Shown: positions 11,920 to 13,250 of the stretch, piece after piece
Layout of the letters: each line of letters starts with the position of its first letter
Position numbering within the stretch: the stretch's first letter is position 1
Assembly: GCA_029062865.1 (NCBI GenBank)
Contig: JAIDPG010000326.1
Location: 1-13,250, forward strand
Length of the DNA: 13,250 nucleotides
Direction: 5' to 3'
DNA from: Oscillospiraceae bacterium
GTDB lineage: Bacteria > Bacillota > Clostridia > Oscillospirales > Ruminococcaceae
Program-made: the position numbers and the translations under genes
Notes under the pieces: model-generated
The model's database searches: none
Told to the model about the DNA's origin: nothing
What the model saw: only the letters and a program-made list of their open reading frames with translations

Positions 11920-12456
11920 ATGAAGAAAAGCAAAAAGCTGAAAATACTCCGCCGCTCGTGCGGAACATACGATTACTGCGAGTTCGATTTCGCTTACTGC
12001 GCCAACGCGCGCTATAACTACGTTCTCGACTTTAACGAGCGTCTGTGCCTTTGCGCGTGCGAGGACGACTTTATCCTTGACGGCTTTGAGATATGCCGCG
12101 TTAAGGACATAGAACGCGTGTCGCTTCTTGACAACGCGACGGTCGCGATAAATAGGCGCGGCGGCTTACTAGACGAGCTTGAAGCGCCCGCCGTTGATAT
12201 CACCTCGTGGAGAACCGCGTTTGAGGCTCTTGCCAAGGAGGACTTTTTCGTTATCGTCCAAAACGAATACCGGGGATTTTTCCGTATTGGAAAGATAAAG
12301 CGCGTAAAGAAAAACAGCGTGATATTCAAGTCGTTTGACGGCGCCGGCGTCTGGCAGCCGAAAATAAAGATACCGTTTTCCGATATAACGACCGTGCAGT
12401 TCGGCAACAGATACGCCGTATACTGGAAAAAATATCTCGACAAAATAACATCTTAA
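11920..12456 (+). CDS. Hypothetical protein with beta-barrel-like halves, 178 residues
   Basis: The start is taken at the ATG at 11920 (MKKSKKLKILRRSCGTYDYC), preceded by AGAGGA (11910-11915). The in-frame TTG at 11902 overlaps the previous stop and has no ribosome binding site. The protein has two similar-looking parts: residues about 35-70 (YVLDFNERLCLCACEDDFILDGFEICRVKDIERVSL in outline) and about 110-172 (FFVIVQNE, FRIGKIKRVKKNSVIFKSFDG, IPFSDITTVQFGNRY). The second half looks like an SH3/LSm-type small barrel of the kind seen in several Firmicutes hypothetical proteins. Five Cys lie in the first 70 residues without clean metal spacing. No signal peptide or membrane segment is present. 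The stop codon TAA at 12454-12456 lies within the left end of the MITE-like element, so the C-terminal end of the gene borders the insertion. Confidence 0.8.
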   Translation: MKKSKKLKILRRSCGTYDYCEFDFAYCANARYNYVLDFNERLCLCACEDDFILDGFEICRVKDIERVSLLDNATVAINRRGGLLDELEAPAVDITSWRTAFEALAKEDFFVIVQNEYRGFFRIGKIKRVKKNSVIFKSFDGAGVWQPKIKIPFSDITTVQFGNRYAVYWKKYLDKITS

Positions 12457-12474
12457 GGCAACACCGCACAAAGA
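12453..12474 (+). repeat. Left terminal inverted repeat of the MITE-like element
   Basis: Perfect inverted match to 12611-12632. It contains the stop codon of the upstream gene at 12454-12456. Confidence 0.9.
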
Positions 12475-12610
12475 TTGTGCGCTGATTGCGCCGTCAGATT
12501 TTTCGTCAGATTGCCCAAAACGACGAAGTAATACTGACGTATTTCGAGGAGTTTTGGGCAAAAATGACGGAAAATATGCAAGCAAGCAGCGTACAAAGCC
12601 CGAAGGGCGG

Positions 12611-12632
12611 TCTTTGTGCGGTGTTGCCTTAA
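12611..12632 (-). repeat. Right terminal inverted repeat of the MITE-like element
   Basis: Perfect inverted match to 12453-12474. The ribosome binding site AAGGGGA of the next gene begins two bases beyond it. Confidence 0.9.
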
Positions 12633-12644
12633 TAAGGGGAAAAA

Positions 12645-13250
12645 ATGAACAGGATAAAGATATTTTTCCGCCGTCTGTTCGGCGGCAGTTTCAAGCGAAT
12701 GTTCAAGCAGATGAGCCTGATCCACAAGGAAACGGGCGCGGCGCGGTTTCCGATGTTTTTCGATATGATATGGTGTATTTTCCGCTACGGAGTGGGATAT
12801 ATGGACTATCACGTTTTCGGCTTCGCGAAAATAAAGGGCAAAAAGCGCCGCACGTTTATGACGATGAACGACAACTCGGCGATATCCCACGCGCTTAATT
12901 CGCGGGAGTATTTCAAGTATTTTGATGATAAAATCTTGTTCGATACCAAATTCCGCGAGTTTATTGGGCGGGAGTTTATCGACCTTGGCGAAAACGACGC
13001 GGCGGCGCTCGCGGTGTTCTGCCGTGGCAAGGAGAACGTCTTCGCCAAGCACATCAACGATTTTGGCGGAAGCGGCATCTCCCGCGAGAAAATCACCGAG
13101 GACACGGATTTCGAGGCGCTCTACGATCAGCTTTGCGGCAACAAGCAGTTCCTCGTTGAGGATCAACTCCGCCAGCACGAGAAAATGAACGCGCTCTCGC
13201 CGTCTTCCGTCAACACGATAAGAATAGTTACGCTCTATTATAATAATGAA
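12645..13250 (+). CDS. Sugar-transfer-associated ATP-grasp family protein, N-terminal part (runs off right edge)
   Basis: 202 codons are visible from the ATG at 12645, preceded by AAGGGGA (12634-12640). The opening is basic and hydrophobic (MNRIKIFFRRLFGGSFKRMF). Family-like stretches follow: FRYGVGYMDYHVFGF (47-61), the RTFMTMND region, DDKILFDTKFREFIGREFIDL (94-114) and, near the visible end, VEDQLRQHEKMNALSPSSVNTIRIVT. The E-x-x-x-x-QH...L-x-P-x-SVNTIRI pattern is the hallmark of the ATP-grasp domain linked with sugar transfer (Pfam ATPgrasp_ST as I remember it). Such proteins often lie in polysaccharide or capsule loci and are thought to ligate or modify carboxylated sugars. The C-terminal ATP-grasp half is missing, so the metal-binding residues cannot be checked. 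It is probably co-transcribed with the genes upstream, across the MITE. Confidence 0.85.
   Translation, partial: MNRIKIFFRRLFGGSFKRMFKQMSLIHKETGAARFPMFFDMIWCIFRYGVGYMDYHVFGFAKIKGKKRRTFMTMNDNSAISHALNSREYFKYFDDKILFDTKFREFIGREFIDLGENDAAALAVFCRGKENVFAKHINDFGGSGISREKITEDTDFEALYDQLCGNKQFLVEDQLRQHEKMNALSPSSVNTIRIVTLYYNNE

Larger units (their letters stand above)
12453..12632. mobile_element. MITE-like palindromic element, 180 bp
   Basis: The ends are perfect inverted copies of each other over 22 bases (12453-12474 and 12611-12632), with core GGCAACACCGCACAAAGA at the left. Both ends begin with TTAA or end in TTAA; because TTAA is its own complement it may be part of the ends or a duplicated target. 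Inside are further matched arms: TTGCCCAAAAC (12511-12521) with GTTTTGGGCAA (12551-12561), and ATTTTTCGTCA (12498-12508) with TGACGGAAAAT (12565-12575). Most of the element can therefore fold into one long hairpin. It codes for no transposase. I recall this GGCAACACCGCACAAAG end as a frequent intergenic repeat in Ruminococcus-type genomes, unverified here. It lies exactly between the stop of one gene and the ribosome binding site of the next. Confidence 0.8.

Noticed and set aside
12554..12898. A 114-codon plus-strand frame starting inside the MITE-like element
   Set aside because: It begins in the repeat and runs out of frame through the ATP-grasp gene. The LCGVAL-type peptide is just the translated terminal repeat.

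Overview
The window looks like chromosomal DNA from a Gram-positive anaerobe of the class Clostridia, most likely a Ruminococcus-type member of the Oscillospiraceae. The reasons are strong GGAGG-type ribosome binding sites, occasional TTG starts, consensus sigma-A promoters with 17-base spacers, a DUF6062 protein, a DUF348-G5-3D surface protein, several zinc-ribbon membrane proteins, and a small palindromic repeat whose ends I recall from Ruminococcus-type genomes. The assignment comes from reading and memory, not from a search.

Layout. (1) 1-235, minus: the start of an 8-oxoguanine DNA glycosylase-like gene that runs off the left edge. (2) 399-4693, plus: a run of five genes with no internal terminator. 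They encode a DUF6062 protein with two putative metal knuckles, an AT-rich lipoprotein, TsaD (tRNA t6A synthesis), a shikimate-kinase-like protein and a CPBP membrane protease, followed by a perfect 11-bp hairpin terminator. The divergent promoters for (1) and (2) overlap. (3) 4749-9567, minus: three genes, each with its own near-perfect promoter. They are a zinc-ribbon/TM2 protein, a 904-residue double-zinc-ribbon protein with one membrane segment and a large exported part, and a DUF348-G5-3D cell-wall protein. Strong hairpin terminators follow the last two, and the first converges on the terminator of (2). (4) 9568-10185: the longest gene-free stretch. It holds a structured leader of about 195 nt for the 3D gene, an AT-rich spacer, and a consensus promoter plus leader hairpin for the next operon. 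(5) 10186-13250, plus: a small membrane protein, a TrmB-like tRNA methyltransferase, two unrecognised proteins, and the start of a sugar-transfer-associated ATP-grasp protein that runs off the right edge. A 180-bp MITE-like element sits exactly between the last two genes.

How the genes relate: there is no single obvious pathway. Two genes concern tRNA modification (tsaD, trmB), one DNA repair, and several the envelope (lipoprotein, CPBP protease, TM2 protein, zinc-ribbon exported protein, G5-3D protein). The most notable items are the structured leader of the 3D gene, with two hairpins whose loops are complementary; the MITE that supplies the stop codon of one gene and abuts the ribosome binding site of the next; and active-site changes in the TrmB-like and shikimate-kinase-like proteins. 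I found no CRISPR array, tRNA, rRNA, phage or defence module.
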